Positions 37,805 through 51,200 of a DNA stretch of 64,000 bases are shown here, in pieces. The notes under the pieces were generated by a model. That model was given only the letters and a program-made list of their open reading frames with translations, ran no database searches and had not been told where the DNA came from. This DNA is from Diadophis punctatus similis (lineage: Eukaryota; Chordata; Lepidosauria; Squamata; Dipsadidae). A program made the translations under genes and the position numbers. How positions within the stretch are numbered: the stretch's first letter is position 1; every line of letters begins with the position of its first letter. The stretch spans positions 2,994,001 to 3,058,000 of the forward strand of contig JALIGW010000061.1 in the NCBI GenBank assembly GCA_023053685.1. The letters are read 5' to 3'.

Positions 37805-40800
37805 AGGTTCCCCCCCCCCCAGATACTCACAGGTCTCAGCCAGGAACTCCACCCCCAGCTTCTGTGAATTTAAACTACAATGGAGTGAGGTTTCTTCGAC
37901 AAGATACTCACAGGTCTCAGCCAGGAACTCCACCCCCAGCTTCTGTGAATTCAAACTACAATGGAGTGAGGTGTTTTCCCCCAGATACTCACAGGTCTCA
38001 GACAGGAACTCCACCCCCAGCTTCTGTGAATTCAAACTACAATGGAGTGAGGTTTCCCCCCCCCCAAATACTCACAGGTCTCAGCCAGGAACTCCACCCC
38101 CAGCTTCTGTGAATTCAAACTACAATGGAGTGAGGTTCCCTCCCCCAGATACTCACAGGTCTCAGCCAGGAACTCCACCCCCAGCTTCTGTGAATTCAAA
38201 CTACAATGGAGTGAGGTTTTGTCCCCCAGATACTCACAGGTCTCAGCCAGGAACTCCACCCCCAGCTTCTGTGAATTTAAACTACAATGGAGTGAGGTTT
38301 CTTCGACAAGATACTCACAGGTCTCAGCCAGGAACTCCACCCCAAGCTTCTGTGAATTCAAACTACAATGGAGTGAGGTTCCCCCCCCCAAATACTCACA
38401 GGTCTCAGCCAGGAACTCCACCCCCAGCTTCTGTGAATTCAAACTACAATGGAGTGAGGTTCCCCCCCCAGATACTCACAAGTCTCAGCCAGGAACTCCA
38501 CCCCCAGCTTCTGTGAATTCAAACTACAATGGAGTGAGGTTTTCCCCCCCAGATAATAACAAGTCTCACCCAGGAACTCCACCCCAAGCTTCTGTGAATT
38601 CAAACTACAATGGAGTGAGGTTTTTTCCCCAAGATACTCACAGGTCTCAGCCAGGAACTCCACCCCCATCTTCTGTGAATTCAAACTACAATGGAGTCAG
38701 GTTTCTTCCCCCAGATACTCACAGGTCTCAGCCAGGAACTCCACCCACAGCTTCTGTGAATTCAAACTACAATGGAGTGAGGTTTCTTTCCCCAGATACT
38801 CACAGGTCTCAGCCAGGAACTCCACCCCCAGCTTCTGTGAATTGAAACTACAATGCAGTGAGGTTGTGTTCCCCCAGATAGTCACAGGTCTCAGCCAGGA
38901 ACTCCACCCCCAGCTTCTGTGAATTGAAACTACAATGCAGTGAGGTATCACACCCCAGATACTCACAAGTCTAAGCCAGGAACTCCACCCCCAGCTTCTG
39001 TGAATTCAAACTACAATGGAGTGAGGTTTTTTCCCCCAGATATTAACAAGTCTCACAAAGGAACTCCACCACCAGCTTCTGTGAATTCAAACTACAATGG
39101 AGTGAGGTTTCTTCCCCAAGATACTCACAGGTCTCAGCCAGGAACTCCACCCCCATCTTCTGTGAATTCAAACTGCAATGGAGTGAGGTTTTTCCCCAGG
39201 ATACTCACAGGTCTCAGCCAGGAACTCCACCCCCATCTTCTGTGAATTCAAACTACAATTGAGTGAGGTTTATTCCCCCAGATACTCACAGGTCTCAGCC
39301 AGGAAGTCCACCCCCAGCTTCTGTGAATTCAAACTACAATGGAGTAAGGTTTCTTCCCTCAGATACTCACAGGTCTCAGCCAGGATGTCCACCCCCAGCT
39401 TCTGTGAATTCAAACTACAATGGAGTGAGATTTCTTCCCCCAGATACTCACAGGTCTCAGCCAGGAACTCCACCCCCAGCTTCTGTGAATTCAAACTACA
39501 ATGGAGTGAGGTTTTTTCCCCAGATACTCACAGGTCTCAGCCAGGAACTCCACGCCAAGCTTCTGTGAATTCATACTGCAATGGAGTGAGGTTTTTTAAC
39601 CCAGAAACTCACAGGTCTCAGCCAGGAACTCCACCCCCGGCTTCTGTGAATTCAAACTACAATGCAGTGAGGTTTTGTTCCCCCAGAAAGTCACAGGTCT
39701 CAGCCAGAAACTCCACCCCCAGCTTCTGTGAATTGAAACTACAATGCAGGGAGGATGTGTTCCCCCAGATAGTCACAGGTCTCAGCCAGGAACTCCACCC
39801 CCAGCTTCTGTGAATTGAAAATACAATGCAGTGAGGTTTCACACCCCAGATACTCACAAGTGTAAGCCAGGAACTCCACCCCCAGCTTCTGTGAATTCAA
39901 ACTACAATGGAGTGAGGTTTTTTCCCCCAGATACTCACAGGTCTCAGCAAGGAACTCCACCCCCAGCTTCTGTGAATTCAAACTACAATGGAGTGAGGTT
40001 TCCCCCCCCCAAATACTCACAGGTCTCAGCCAGGAACTCCACCCCCAGCTTCTGTGAATTCAAACTACAATGGAGTGAGGTCCCCCCCAGATACTCACAA
40101 GTCTCAGCCAGGAACTCCACCCCCAGCTTCTGTGAATTCAAACTACAATGGAGTGAGGTTTTTCCCCCCAGATAATAACTAGTCTCACCCAGGAACTCCA
40201 CCCCAAGCTTCTGTGAATTCAAACTACAATGGAGTGAGGTTTTTTCCCCAAGATACTCACAGGTCTCAGCCAGGAACTCCACCCACAGCTTCTGTGAATT
40301 CAAACTACAATGGAGTGAGGTTTCTTTCCCCAGATACTCACAGGTCTCAGCCAGGAACTCCACCCCCAGCTTCTGTGGATTGAAACTACAATGCAGTGAG
40401 GTTGTGTTCCCCCAGATAGTCACAGGTCTCAGCCAGGAACTCCACCCCCAGCTTCTGTGAATTGAAACTACAATGCAGTGAGGTTTCACACCCCAGATAC
40501 TCACAAGTCTAAGCCAGGAACTCCACCCCCAGCTTCTGTGAATTCAAATTACAATGGAGTGAGGTTTTTTCCCCCAGATACTAACAAGTCTCACAAAGGA
40601 ACTCCACCCCCAGCTTCTGTGAATTCAAACTACAATGGAGTGAGGTTTCTTCAACAAGATACTCACAGGTCTCAGCCAGGAACTCCACCCCCATCTTCTG
40701 TGAATTCAAACTACAATTGAGTGAGGTTTATTCCCCCAGATACTCACAGGTCTCAGCCAGGAAGTCCACCCCCAGCTTCTGTGAATTCAAACTACAATGG

Positions 40801-43800
40801 AGTAAGGTTTCTTCCCTCAGATACTCACAGGTCTCAGCCAGGAACTCCACCCCCATCTTCTGTGAATTCAAACTACAATTGAGTGAGGTTTATTCCCCCA
40901 GATACTCACAGGTCTCAGCCAGGAAGTCCACCCCCAGCTTCTGTGAATTCAAACTACAATGGAGTAAGGTTTCTTCCCTCAGATACTCACAGGTCTCAGC
41001 CAGGAACTCCACCCCCAGCTTCTGTGAATTCAAACTACAATGGAGTGAGGTTTTTTCCCCAGATACTCACAGGTCTCAGCCAGGAACTCCACGCCAAGCT
41101 TCTGTGAATTCATACTGCAATGGAGTGAGGTTTTTTAACCCAGAAACTCACAGGTCTCAGCCAGGAACTCCACCCCCGGCTTCTGTGAATTCAAACTACA
41201 ATGCAGTGAGGTTTTGTTCCCCCAGAAAGTCACAGGTCTCAGCCAGGAACTCCACCCCCAGCTTCTGTGAATTGAAACTACAATGCAGGGAGGATGTGTT
41301 CCCCCAGATAGTCACAGGTCTCAGCCAGGAACTCCACCCCCAGCTTCTGTGAATTGAAAATACAATGCAGTGAGGTTTCACACCCCAGATACTCACAAGT
41401 GTAAGCCAGGAACTCCACCCCCAGCTTCTGTGAATTCAAACTACAATGGAGTGAGGTTTTTTCCCCCAGATACTCACAGGTCTCAGCAAGGAACTCCACC
41501 CCCAGCTTCTGTGAATTCAAACTACAATGGAGTGAGGTTTCCCCCCCCCCAAATACTCACAGGTCTCAGCCAGGAACTCCACCCCCAGCTTCTGTGAATT
41601 CAAACTACAATGGAGTGAGGTCCCCCCCAGATACTCACAAGTCTCAGCCAGGAACTCCACCCCCAGCTTCTGTGAATTCAAACTACAATGGAGTGAGGTT
41701 TTTCCCCCCAGATAATAACTAGTCTCACCCAGGAACTCCACCCCAAGCTTCTGTGAATTCAAACTACAATGGAGTGAGGTTTTTTCCCCAAGATACTCAC
41801 AGGTCTCAGCCAGGAACTCCACCCACATCTTCTGTGAATTCAAACTACAATGGAGTCAGGTTTCTTCCCCCAGATACTCACAGGTCTCAGCCAGGAACTC
41901 CACCCACAGCTTCTGTGAATTCAAACTACAATGGAGTGAGGTTTCTTTCCCCAGATACTCACAGGTCTCAGCCAGGAACTCCACCCCCAGCTTCTGTGGA
42001 TTGAAACTACAATGCAGTGAGGTTGTGTTCCCCCAGATAGTCACAGGTCTCAGCCAGGAACTCCACCCCCAGCTTCTGTGAATTGAAACTACAATGCAGT
42101 GAGGTTTCACACCCCAGATACTCACAAGTCTAAGCCAGGAACTCCACCCCCAGCTTCTGTGAATTCAAATTACAATGGAGTGAGGTTTTTTCCCCCAGAT
42201 ACTAACAAGTCTCACAAAGGAACTCCACCCCCAGCTTCTGTGAATTCAAACTACAATGGAGTGAGGTTTCTTCAACAAGATACTCACAGGTCTCAGCCAG
42301 GAACTCCACCCCCATCTTCTGTGAATTCAAACTACAATTGAGTGAGGTTTATTCCCCCAGATACTCACAGGTCTCAGCCAGGAAGTCCACCCCCAGCTTC
42401 TGTGAATTCAAACTACAATGGAGTAAGGTTTCTTCCCTCAGATACTCACAGGTCTCAGCCAGGAACTCCACCCCCATCTTCTGTGAATTCAAACTACAAT
42501 TGAGTGAGGTTTATTCCCCCAGATACTCACAGGTCTCAGCCAGGAAGTCCACCCCCAGCTTCTGTGAATTCAAACTACAATGGAGTAAGGTTTCTTCCCT
42601 CAGATACTCACAGGTCTCAGCCAGGATATCCACCCCCAGCTTCTGTGAATTCAAACTACAATGGAGTGAGATTTCTTCCCCCAGATACTCACAGGTCTCA
42701 GCCAGGAACTCCACCCCCAGCTTCTGTGAATTCAAACTACAATGGAGTGAGGTTTTTTCCCCAGATACTCACAGGTCTCAGCCAGGAACTCCACGCCAAG
42801 CTTCTGTGAATTCAAACTACAATGGAGTGAGGTTTCTTCCCCAAGATACTCACAGGTCTCAGCCAGGAACTCCACCCCCATCTTCTGTGAATTCAAACTG
42901 CAATGGAGTGAGGTTTTTTCCCCAGGATACTCACAGGTCTCAGCCAGGAACTCCACCCCCATCTTCTGTGAATTCAAACTACAATTGAGTGAGGTTTATT
43001 CCCCCAGATACTCACAGGTCTCAGCCAGGAAGTCCACCCCCAGCTTCTGTGAATTCAAACTACAATGGAGTAAGGTTTCTTCCCTCAGATACTCACAGGT
43101 CTCAGCCAGGATGTCCACCCCCAGCTTCTGTGAATTCAAACTACAATGGAGTGAGATTTCTTCCCCCAGATACTCACAGGTCTCAGCCAGGAACTCCACC
43201 CCCAGCTTCTGTGAATTCAAACTACAATGGAGTGAGGTTTTTTCCCCAGATACTCACAGGTCTCAGCCAGGAACTCCACGCCAAGCTTCTGTGAATTCAT
43301 ACTGCAATGGAGTGAGGTTTTTTAACCCAGAAACTCACAGGTCTCAGCCAGGAACTCCACCCCCAGCTTCTGTGAATTCAAACTACAATGGAGTGAGGTT
43401 TCTTCCCCAAGATACTCACAGGTCTCAGCCAGGAACTCCACCCCCATCTTCTGTGAATTCAAACTACAATTGAGTGAGGTTTATTCCCCCAGATACTCAC
43501 AGGTCTCAGCCAGGAAGTCCACCCCCAGCTTCTGTGAATTCAAACTACAATGGAGTAAGGTTTCTTCCCTCAGATACTCACAGGTCTCAGCCAGGATGTC
43601 CACCCCCAGCTTCTGTGAATTCAAACTACAATGGAGTGAGATTTCTTCCCCCAGATACTCACAGGTCTCAGCCAGGAACTCCACCCCCAGCTTCTGTGAA
43701 TTCAAACTACAATGGAGTGAGGTTTTTTCCCGAGATACTCACAGGTCTCAGCCAGGAACTCCACGCCAAGCTTCTGTGAATTCATACTGCAATGGAGTGA

Positions 43801-44711
43801 GGTTTTTTAACCCAGAAACTCACAGGTCTCAGCCAGGAACTCCACCCCCAGCTTCTGTGAATTCAAACTACAATGAAGTGAGGTTTTTTCCCCAGATACT
43901 CACAGGTCTCAGCCAGGAACTCCACTCCAGCTTCTGTGAATTCAAACTACAATGGAGTGAGGTTTTTTCCCCCAGATACTAACAAGTCACAGCCAGGAAC
44001 TCCACCCCCAGCTTCTGTGAATTCAAACTACAATGGAGTGAGGTTTGTTCCCCCAGATACTCACAGGTCTCAGCCAGGAACTCCACCCCCAGCTTCTGTG
44101 AATTCAAACTACAATGGAGTGAGGTTTTTTTCCCCAGATACTCACAGGTATCAGCCAGGAACTCCACCCCAGCTTCTGTGAATTGAAACTACAATGCAGT
44201 GTGGTTTTTTTCCCAGATACTCACAGGTCTCAGCCAGGAACTCCACCCCCAGCATCTGTGAATTCAAACTACAATGGAGTGAGGTTTTGTTCCCCCAGAT
44301 ACTCACAGGTCTCAGCCAAGAACTCCACCCCCAGCTTCTGTGAATTCAAACTACAATGGAGTGAGGTTTCCCCCCCCCCAGATACTCACAGGTCTCAGCA
44401 AGGACATCCACCCCCAGCTTTTGTGAATTCAAACTACAATGGAATGAGGTTTTCCCGCCGATACTCACAGGTCTCAGCCAGGAACTCCACCCCCAGCTTC
44501 TGTGAATTCAAACTACAATGAAGTGAGGTTTTTTCCCCAGATACTCACAGGTCTCAGCCAGGAACTCCACGCCAAGCTTCTGTGAATTCATACTGCAATG
44601 GAGTGAGGTTTTTTAACCCAGAAACACACAGGTCTCAGCCAGGAACTCCACCCCCGGCTTCTGTGAATTCAAACTACAATGGAGTGAGGTTTTGTTCCCC
44701 CAGATACTCAC
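37805..44711. repeat. Segmental satellite duplication, 7.3-7.8-kb class, copy 2
   Basis: Counterpart of 30445-37105. It shares rare variants such as the GATAATAACTAGTCTC monomer (32.9, 40.2 and 41.7 kb), CCAGAAAGTCACAGG, TTTTTCCCCAGGATAC and TTCAACAAGATAC. Whole monomers have been lost near 38.4 and 40.3 kb, and an extra block of about 1.6 kb repeats internally near 40.7-42.5 kb. Confidence 0.8.
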
Positions 44712-45819
44712 AAGTCTCAGCCAGGAACTCCACCCCCAGCTTCTGTGAATTCAAACTACAATGGAGTGAGGTTTCTTCCCCCAGATACTCACAGGTCTCA
44801 GCCAGGAACTCCACTCCAGCTTCTGTGAATTCAAACTACAATGGAGTGAGGTTTTTTCCCCCAGATACTAACAAGTCTCAGCCAGGAACTCCACCCGCAG
44901 CTTCTGTGAATTCAAACTACAATGTAGTGAGGTTTCTTCCCCCAGATACTCACAGGTCTCAGCCAGGAACTCCACCCCCAGCTTCTGTGAATTCAAACTA
45001 CAATGGAGTGAGGTTTGTTCCCCCAGATACTCACAGGTCTCAGCCAGGAACTCCACCCCCAGCTTCTGTGAATTTAAACTACAATGGAGTGAGGTTTTTT
45101 CCCCCAGAAACTCACAGGTATCAGCCAGGAACTCCACCCCAGCTTCTGTGAATTGAAACTACAATGCAGTGAGTTTTTTCCCCAGATACTCACAGGTCTC
45201 AGCCAGGAACTCCACCCCCAGCATCTGTGAATTCAAACTACAATGGAGTGAGGTTTTGTTCCCCCAGATACTCACAGGTCTCAGCCAAGAACTCCACCCC
45301 CAGCTTCTGTGAATTCAAACTACAATGGAGTGAGGTTTCCCCCCCCCCCAGATACTCACAGGTCTCAGCAAGGACCTCCACCCCCAGCTTTTGTGAATTC
45401 AAACTACAATGGAGTGAGGTTTTCCCGCCGATACTCACAGGTCTCAGCCAGGAACTCCACCCCCAGCTTCTGTGAATTCAAACTACAATGGAGGGAGGTT
45501 CCCCTCCCGATACTCACAGGTCTCAGCCAGGAAGTCCACGCCCAGCTTCTGTGAATTGAAACTACAATGGAGTGAGGTTTTTTCCCCCAGATACTAACAA
45601 GTCACAGCCAGGAACTCCACCCGCAGCTTCTGTGAATTCAAACTACAATGGAGTAAGGTTTCTTCCCCCAGATACTCACAGGTCTCAGCCAGGAACTCCA
45701 TGCCCAGCTTCTGTGAATTCAAACTACAATGTAGTGAGGTTTCTTCCCCCAGATACTCACAGGTCTCAGCCAGGAACTCCACCCCCAGCTTCTGTGAATT
45801 CAAACTACAATGGAGTGAG
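44040..45819. repeat. Higher-order repeat, 1780-bp period, copy 1
   Basis: 22 monomers. Constant offset 1779-1780 to the next copy (44183 to 45962, 44582 to 46362, 44868 to 46648, 45227 to 47007). It is rich in the GTGTGGTTTTTTTCCCAG, TTCCCGCCGATAC and GTTTGTTCCCCCAG types. Confidence 0.8.
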
Positions 45820-47598
45820 GTTTGTTCCCCCAGATACTCACAGGTCTCAGCCAGGAACTCCACCCCCAGCTTCTGTGAATTCAAACTACAATGGAGTGAG
45901 GTTTTTTTTCCCCAGATACTCACAGGTATCAGCCAGGAACTCCACCCCAGCTTCTGTGAATTGAAACTACAATGCAGTGTGGTTTTTTTCCCAGATACTC
46001 ACAGGTCTCAGCCAGGAACTCCACCCCCAGCATCTGTGAATTCAAACTACAATGGAGTGAGGTTTTGTTCCCCCAGATACTCACAGGTCTCAGCCAAGAA
46101 CTCCACCCCCAGCTTCTGTGAATTCAAACTACAATGGAGTGAGGTTTTCCCCCCCCCCCAGATACTCACAGGTCTCAGCAAGGACCTCCACCCCCAGCTT
46201 TTGTGAATTCAAACTACAATGGAATGAGGTTTTCCCGCCGATACTCACAGGTCTCAGCCAGGAACTCCACCCCCAGCTTCTGTGAATTCAAACTACAATG
46301 GAGTGAGGTTTTTTCCCCAGATACTCACAGGTCTCAGCCAGGAACTCCACGCCAAGCTTCTGTGAATTCATACTGCAATGGAGTGAGGTTTTTTAACCCA
46401 GAAACTCACAGGTCTCAGCCAGGAACTCCACCCCCGGCTTCGGTGAATTCAAACTACAATGGAGTGAGGTTTTGTTCCCCCAGATACTCACAAGTCTCAG
46501 CCAGGAACTCCACCCCCAGCTTCTGTGAATTCAAACTACAATGGAGTGAGGTTTCTTCCCCCAGATACTCACAGGTCTCAGCCAGGAACTCCACTCCAGC
46601 TTCTGTGAATTCAAACTACAATGGAGTGAGGTTTTTTCCCCCAGATACTAACAAGTCTCAGCCAGGAACTCCACCCGCAGCTTCTGTGAATTCAAACTAC
46701 AATGTAGTGAGGTTTCTTCCCCCAGATACTCACAGGTCTCAGCCAGGAACTCCACCCCCAGCTTCTGTGAATTCAAACTACAATGGAGTGAGGTTTGTTC
46801 CCCCAGATACTCACAGGTCTCAGCCAGGAACTCCACCCCCAGCTTCTGTGAATTCAAACTACAATGGAGTGAGGTTTTTTCCCCCAGAAACTCACAGGTA
46901 TCAGCCAGGAACTCCACCCCAGCTTCTGTGAATTGAAACTACAATGCAGTGAGTTTTTTCCCCAGATACTCACAGGTCTCAGCCAGGAACTCCACCCCCA
47001 GCATCTGTGAATTCAAACTACAATGGAGTGAGGTTTTGTTCCCCCAGATACTCACAGGTCTCAGCCAAGAACTCCACCCCCAGCTTCTGTGAATTCAAAC
47101 TACAATGGAGTGAGGTTTCCCCCCCCCCAGATACTCACAGGTCTCAGCAAGGACCTCCACCCCCAGCTTTTGTGAATTCAAACTACAATGGAGTGAGGTT
47201 TTCCCGCCGATACTCACAGGTCTCAGCCAGGAACTCCACCCCCAGCTTCTGTGAATTCAAACTACAATGGAGGGAGGTTCCCCTCCCGATACTCACAGGT
47301 CTCAGCCAGGAAGTCCACGCCCAGCTTCTGTGAATTCAAACTACAATGGAGTGAGGTTTTTTTCCCCAGATACTAACAAGTCACAGCCAGGAACTCCACC
47401 CGCAGCTTCTGTGAATTCAAACTACAATGGAGTAAGGTTTCTTCCCCCAGATACTCACAGGTCTCAGCCAGGAACTCCATGCCCAGCTTCTGTGAATTCA
47501 AACTACAATGTAGTGAGGTTTCTTCCCCCAGATACTCACAGGTCTCAGCCAGGAACTCCACCCCCAGCTTCTGTGAATTCAAACTACAATGGAGTGAG
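45820..47598. repeat. Higher-order repeat, 1780-bp period, copy 2
   Basis: Second unit in the same order, with some mixing of variants (GGAGGGAGGTTCCCCTCCCG near 45.49 and 47.27 kb; TTGTAGTGAGG near 45.73 and 47.51 kb). Confidence 0.8.
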
Positions 47599-48250
47599 GT
47601 TTGTTCCCCCAGATACTCACAGGTCTCAGCCAGGAACTCCACCCCCAGCTTCTGTGAATTCAAACTACAATGGAGTGAGGTTTTTTTCCCCAGATACTCA
47701 CAGGTATCAGCCAGGAACTCCACCCCAGCTTCTGTGAATTGAAACTACAATGCAGTGTGGTTTTTTTCCCAGATACTCACAGGTCTCAGCCAGGAACTCC
47801 ACCCCCAGCATCTGTGAATTCAAACTACAATGGAGTGAGGTTTTGTTCCCCCAGATACTCACAGGTCTCAGCCAAGAACTCCACCCCCAGCTTCTGTGAA
47901 TTCAAACTACAATGGAGTGAGGTTTCCCCCCCCCCCAGATACTCACAGGTCTCAGCAAGGACCTCCACCCCCAGCTTTTGTGAATTCAAACTACAATGGA
48001 ATGAGGTTTTCCCGCCGATACTCACAGGTCTCAGCCAGGAACTCCACCCCCAGCTTCTGTGAATTCAAACTACAATGGAGTGAGGTTTTTTCCCCAGATA
48101 CTCACAGGTCTCAGCCAGGAACTCCATGCCAAGCTTCTGTGAATTCATACTGCAATGGAGTGAGGTTTTTTAACCCAGAAACTCACAGGTCTCAGCCAGG
48201 AACTCCACCCCCGGCTTCGGTGAATTCAAACTACAATGGAGTGAGGTTTT
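47599..48250. repeat. Higher-order repeat, 1780-bp period, partial copy 3
   Basis: The order repeats a third time (45700 to 47479, 45962 to 47741, 46361 to 48141) and then leaves the period near 48.25 kb, where the variant order returns to one resembling 44.5 kb. Confidence 0.7.
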
Positions 48251-51200
48251 GTTCCCCCAGATACTCACAGGTCTCAGCCAGGAACTCCACCCCCAGCTTC
48301 TGTGAATTCAAACTACAATGAAGTGAGGTTTTTTCCCCAGATACTCACAGGTCTCAGCCAGGAACTCCACGCCAAGCTTCTGTGAATTCATACTGCAATG
48401 GAGTGAGGTTTTTTAACCCAGAAACACACAGGACTCAGCCAGGAACTCCACCCCCGGCTTCTGTGAATTCAAACTACAATGGAGTGAGGTTTTGTTCCCC
48501 CAGATACTCACAAGTCTCAGCCAGGAACTCCACCCCCAGCTTCTGTGAATTCAAACTACAATGGAGTGAGGTTTCTTCCCCCAGATACTCACAGGTCTCA
48601 GCCAGGAACTCCACTCCAGCTTCTGTGAATTCAAACTACAATGGAGTGAGGTTTTTTCCCCCAGATACTAACAAGTCTCAGCCAGGAACTCCACCCGCAG
48701 CTTCTGTGAATTCAAACTACAATGGAGTGAGGTTTTTTCCCCCAGATACTCACAGGTCTCAGCCAGGAACTCCACGCCCAGCTTCTGTGAATTCAAACTA
48801 CAATGTAGTGAGGTTTCTTCCCCCAGATACTCACAGGTCTCAGCCAGGAACTCCACCCCCAGCTTCTGTGAATTCAAACTACAATGGAGTGAGGTTTGTT
48901 CCCCCAGATACTCACAGGTCTCAGCCAGGAACTCCACCCCCAGCTTCTGTGAATTCAAACTACAATGGAGTGAGGTTTGTTCCCCCAGAAACTCACAGGT
49001 ATCAGCCAGGAACTCCACCCCAGCTTCTGTGAATTGAAACTACAATGCAGTGAGTTTTTTTTCCCAGATACTCACAGGTCTCAGCCAGGAACTCCACCCC
49101 CAGCATCTGTGAATTCAAACTACAATGGAGTGAGGTTTTGTTCCCCCAGATACTCACAGGTCTCAGCCAAAAACTCCACCCCCAGCTTCTGTGAATTCAA
49201 ACTACAATGGAGTGAGGTTTCCCCCCCCCCAGATACTCACAGGTCTCAGCAAGGACCTCCACCCCCAGCTTTTGTGAATTCAAACTACAATGGAGTGAGG
49301 TTTTCCCGCCAATACTCACAGGTCTCAGCCAGGAACTCCACCCCCATCTTCTGTGAATTCAAACTACAATGGAGGGAGGTTCCCCTCCCGATACTCACAG
49401 GTCTCAGCCAGGAACTCCACTCCCAGCTTCTGTGAAATCAAACTACAATGGAGTGAGGTTTTTTTCCCAGATACTCACAGGTCTTAGCCAGGAACTCCAC
49501 CCCCAGCTTCTGTGAATTGAAACTACAATGCAGTGAGGTTTTGTTCCCCCAGATACTCACGGGTCTCAGCCAGGAACTCCACCCCCAGCTTCTGTGAATT
49601 CAAACTACAATGGAGTGAAGTGTTTCCCCCGAGATACTCACAGGTATCAGCCAGGAACTCCACCCCAGCTTCTGTGAATTGAAACTACAATGCAGTGAGG
49701 TTTTTCCCCCCAGATACTCACAAGTCTAAGCCAGGAACTCCACCCCCAGCTTCTGTGAATTCAAACTACAATGGAGTGAGGTTTTTTCCCCCAGATACTA
49801 ACAAGTCTCACAAAGGAACTCCACCCACAGCTTCTGTGAATTCAAACTACAATGGAGTGAGGTTTCTTCCCCAAGATACTCACAGGTCTCAGCCAGGAAC
49901 TCCACCCCCATCTTCTGTGAATTCAAACTACAATTGAGTGAGATTTATTCCCCCAGATACTCACAGGTCTCAGCCAGGAAGTCCACCCCCAGCTTCTGTG
50001 AATTCAAACTACAATGGAGTAAGGTTTCTTCCCTCAGATACTCACAGGTCTCAGCCAGGATGTCCACCCCCAGCTTCTGTGAATTCAAACTACAATGGAG
50101 TGAGATTTCTTCCCCAAGATACTCACAGGTCTCAGCCAGGAACTCCACCCCCAGCATCTGTGAATTCAAACTACAATGGAGCGAGGTTCCCCCCCGATAC
50201 TCACAGGTATCAGCCAGGAACTCCACCCCCAGCTTCTCTGAATTCAAACTACAATGGAGTGAGGTTCCCCCCCCCCAGATACTCACAGGTCTCAGCCAGG
50301 AACTCCACCCCCAGCTTCTGTGAATTTAAACTACAATGGAGTGAGGTTTCTTCGACAAGATACTCACAGGTCTCAGCCAGGAACTCCACCCCCAGCTTCT
50401 GTGAATTCAAACTACAATGGAGTGAGGTGTTTTCCCCCAGATACTCACAGGTCTCAGACAGGAACTCCACCCCCAGCTTCTGTGAATTCAAACTACAATG
50501 GAGTGAGGTTTCCCCCCCCCAAATACTCACAGGTCTCAGCCAGGAACTCCACCCCCAGCTTCTGTGAATTCAAACTACAATGGAGTGAGGTTCCCCCCCA
50601 GATACTCACAGGTCTCAGCCAGGAACTCCACCCCCAGCTTCTGTGAATTCAAACTACAATGGAGTGAGGTTTTGTCCCCCAGATACTCACAGGTCTCAGC
50701 CAGGAACTCCACCCCCAGCTTCTGTGAATTTAAACTACAATGGAGTGAGGTTTCTTCGACAAGATACTCACAGGTCTCAGCCAGGAACTCCACCCCAAGC
50801 TTCTGTGAATTCAAACTAGAATGGAGTGAGGTGTTTTCCCCCAGATACTCACAGGTCTCAGACAGGAACTCCACCCCCAGCTTCTGTGAATTCAAACTAC
50901 AATGGAGTGAGGTTCCCCCCCCCCAAATACTCACAGGTCTCAGCCAGGAACTCCACCCCCAGCTTCTGTGAATTCAAACTACAATGGAGTGAGGTTCCCC
51001 CCCCCAGATACTCACAAGTCTCAGCCAGGAACTCCACCCCCAGCTTCTGTGAATTCAAACTACAATGGAGTGAGGTTTTCCCCCCCAGATAATAACAAGT
51101 CTCACCCAGGAACTCCACCCCAAGCTTCTGTGAATTCAAACTACAATGGAGTGAGGTTATTTCCCCAAGATACTCACAGGTCTCAGCCAGGAACTCCACC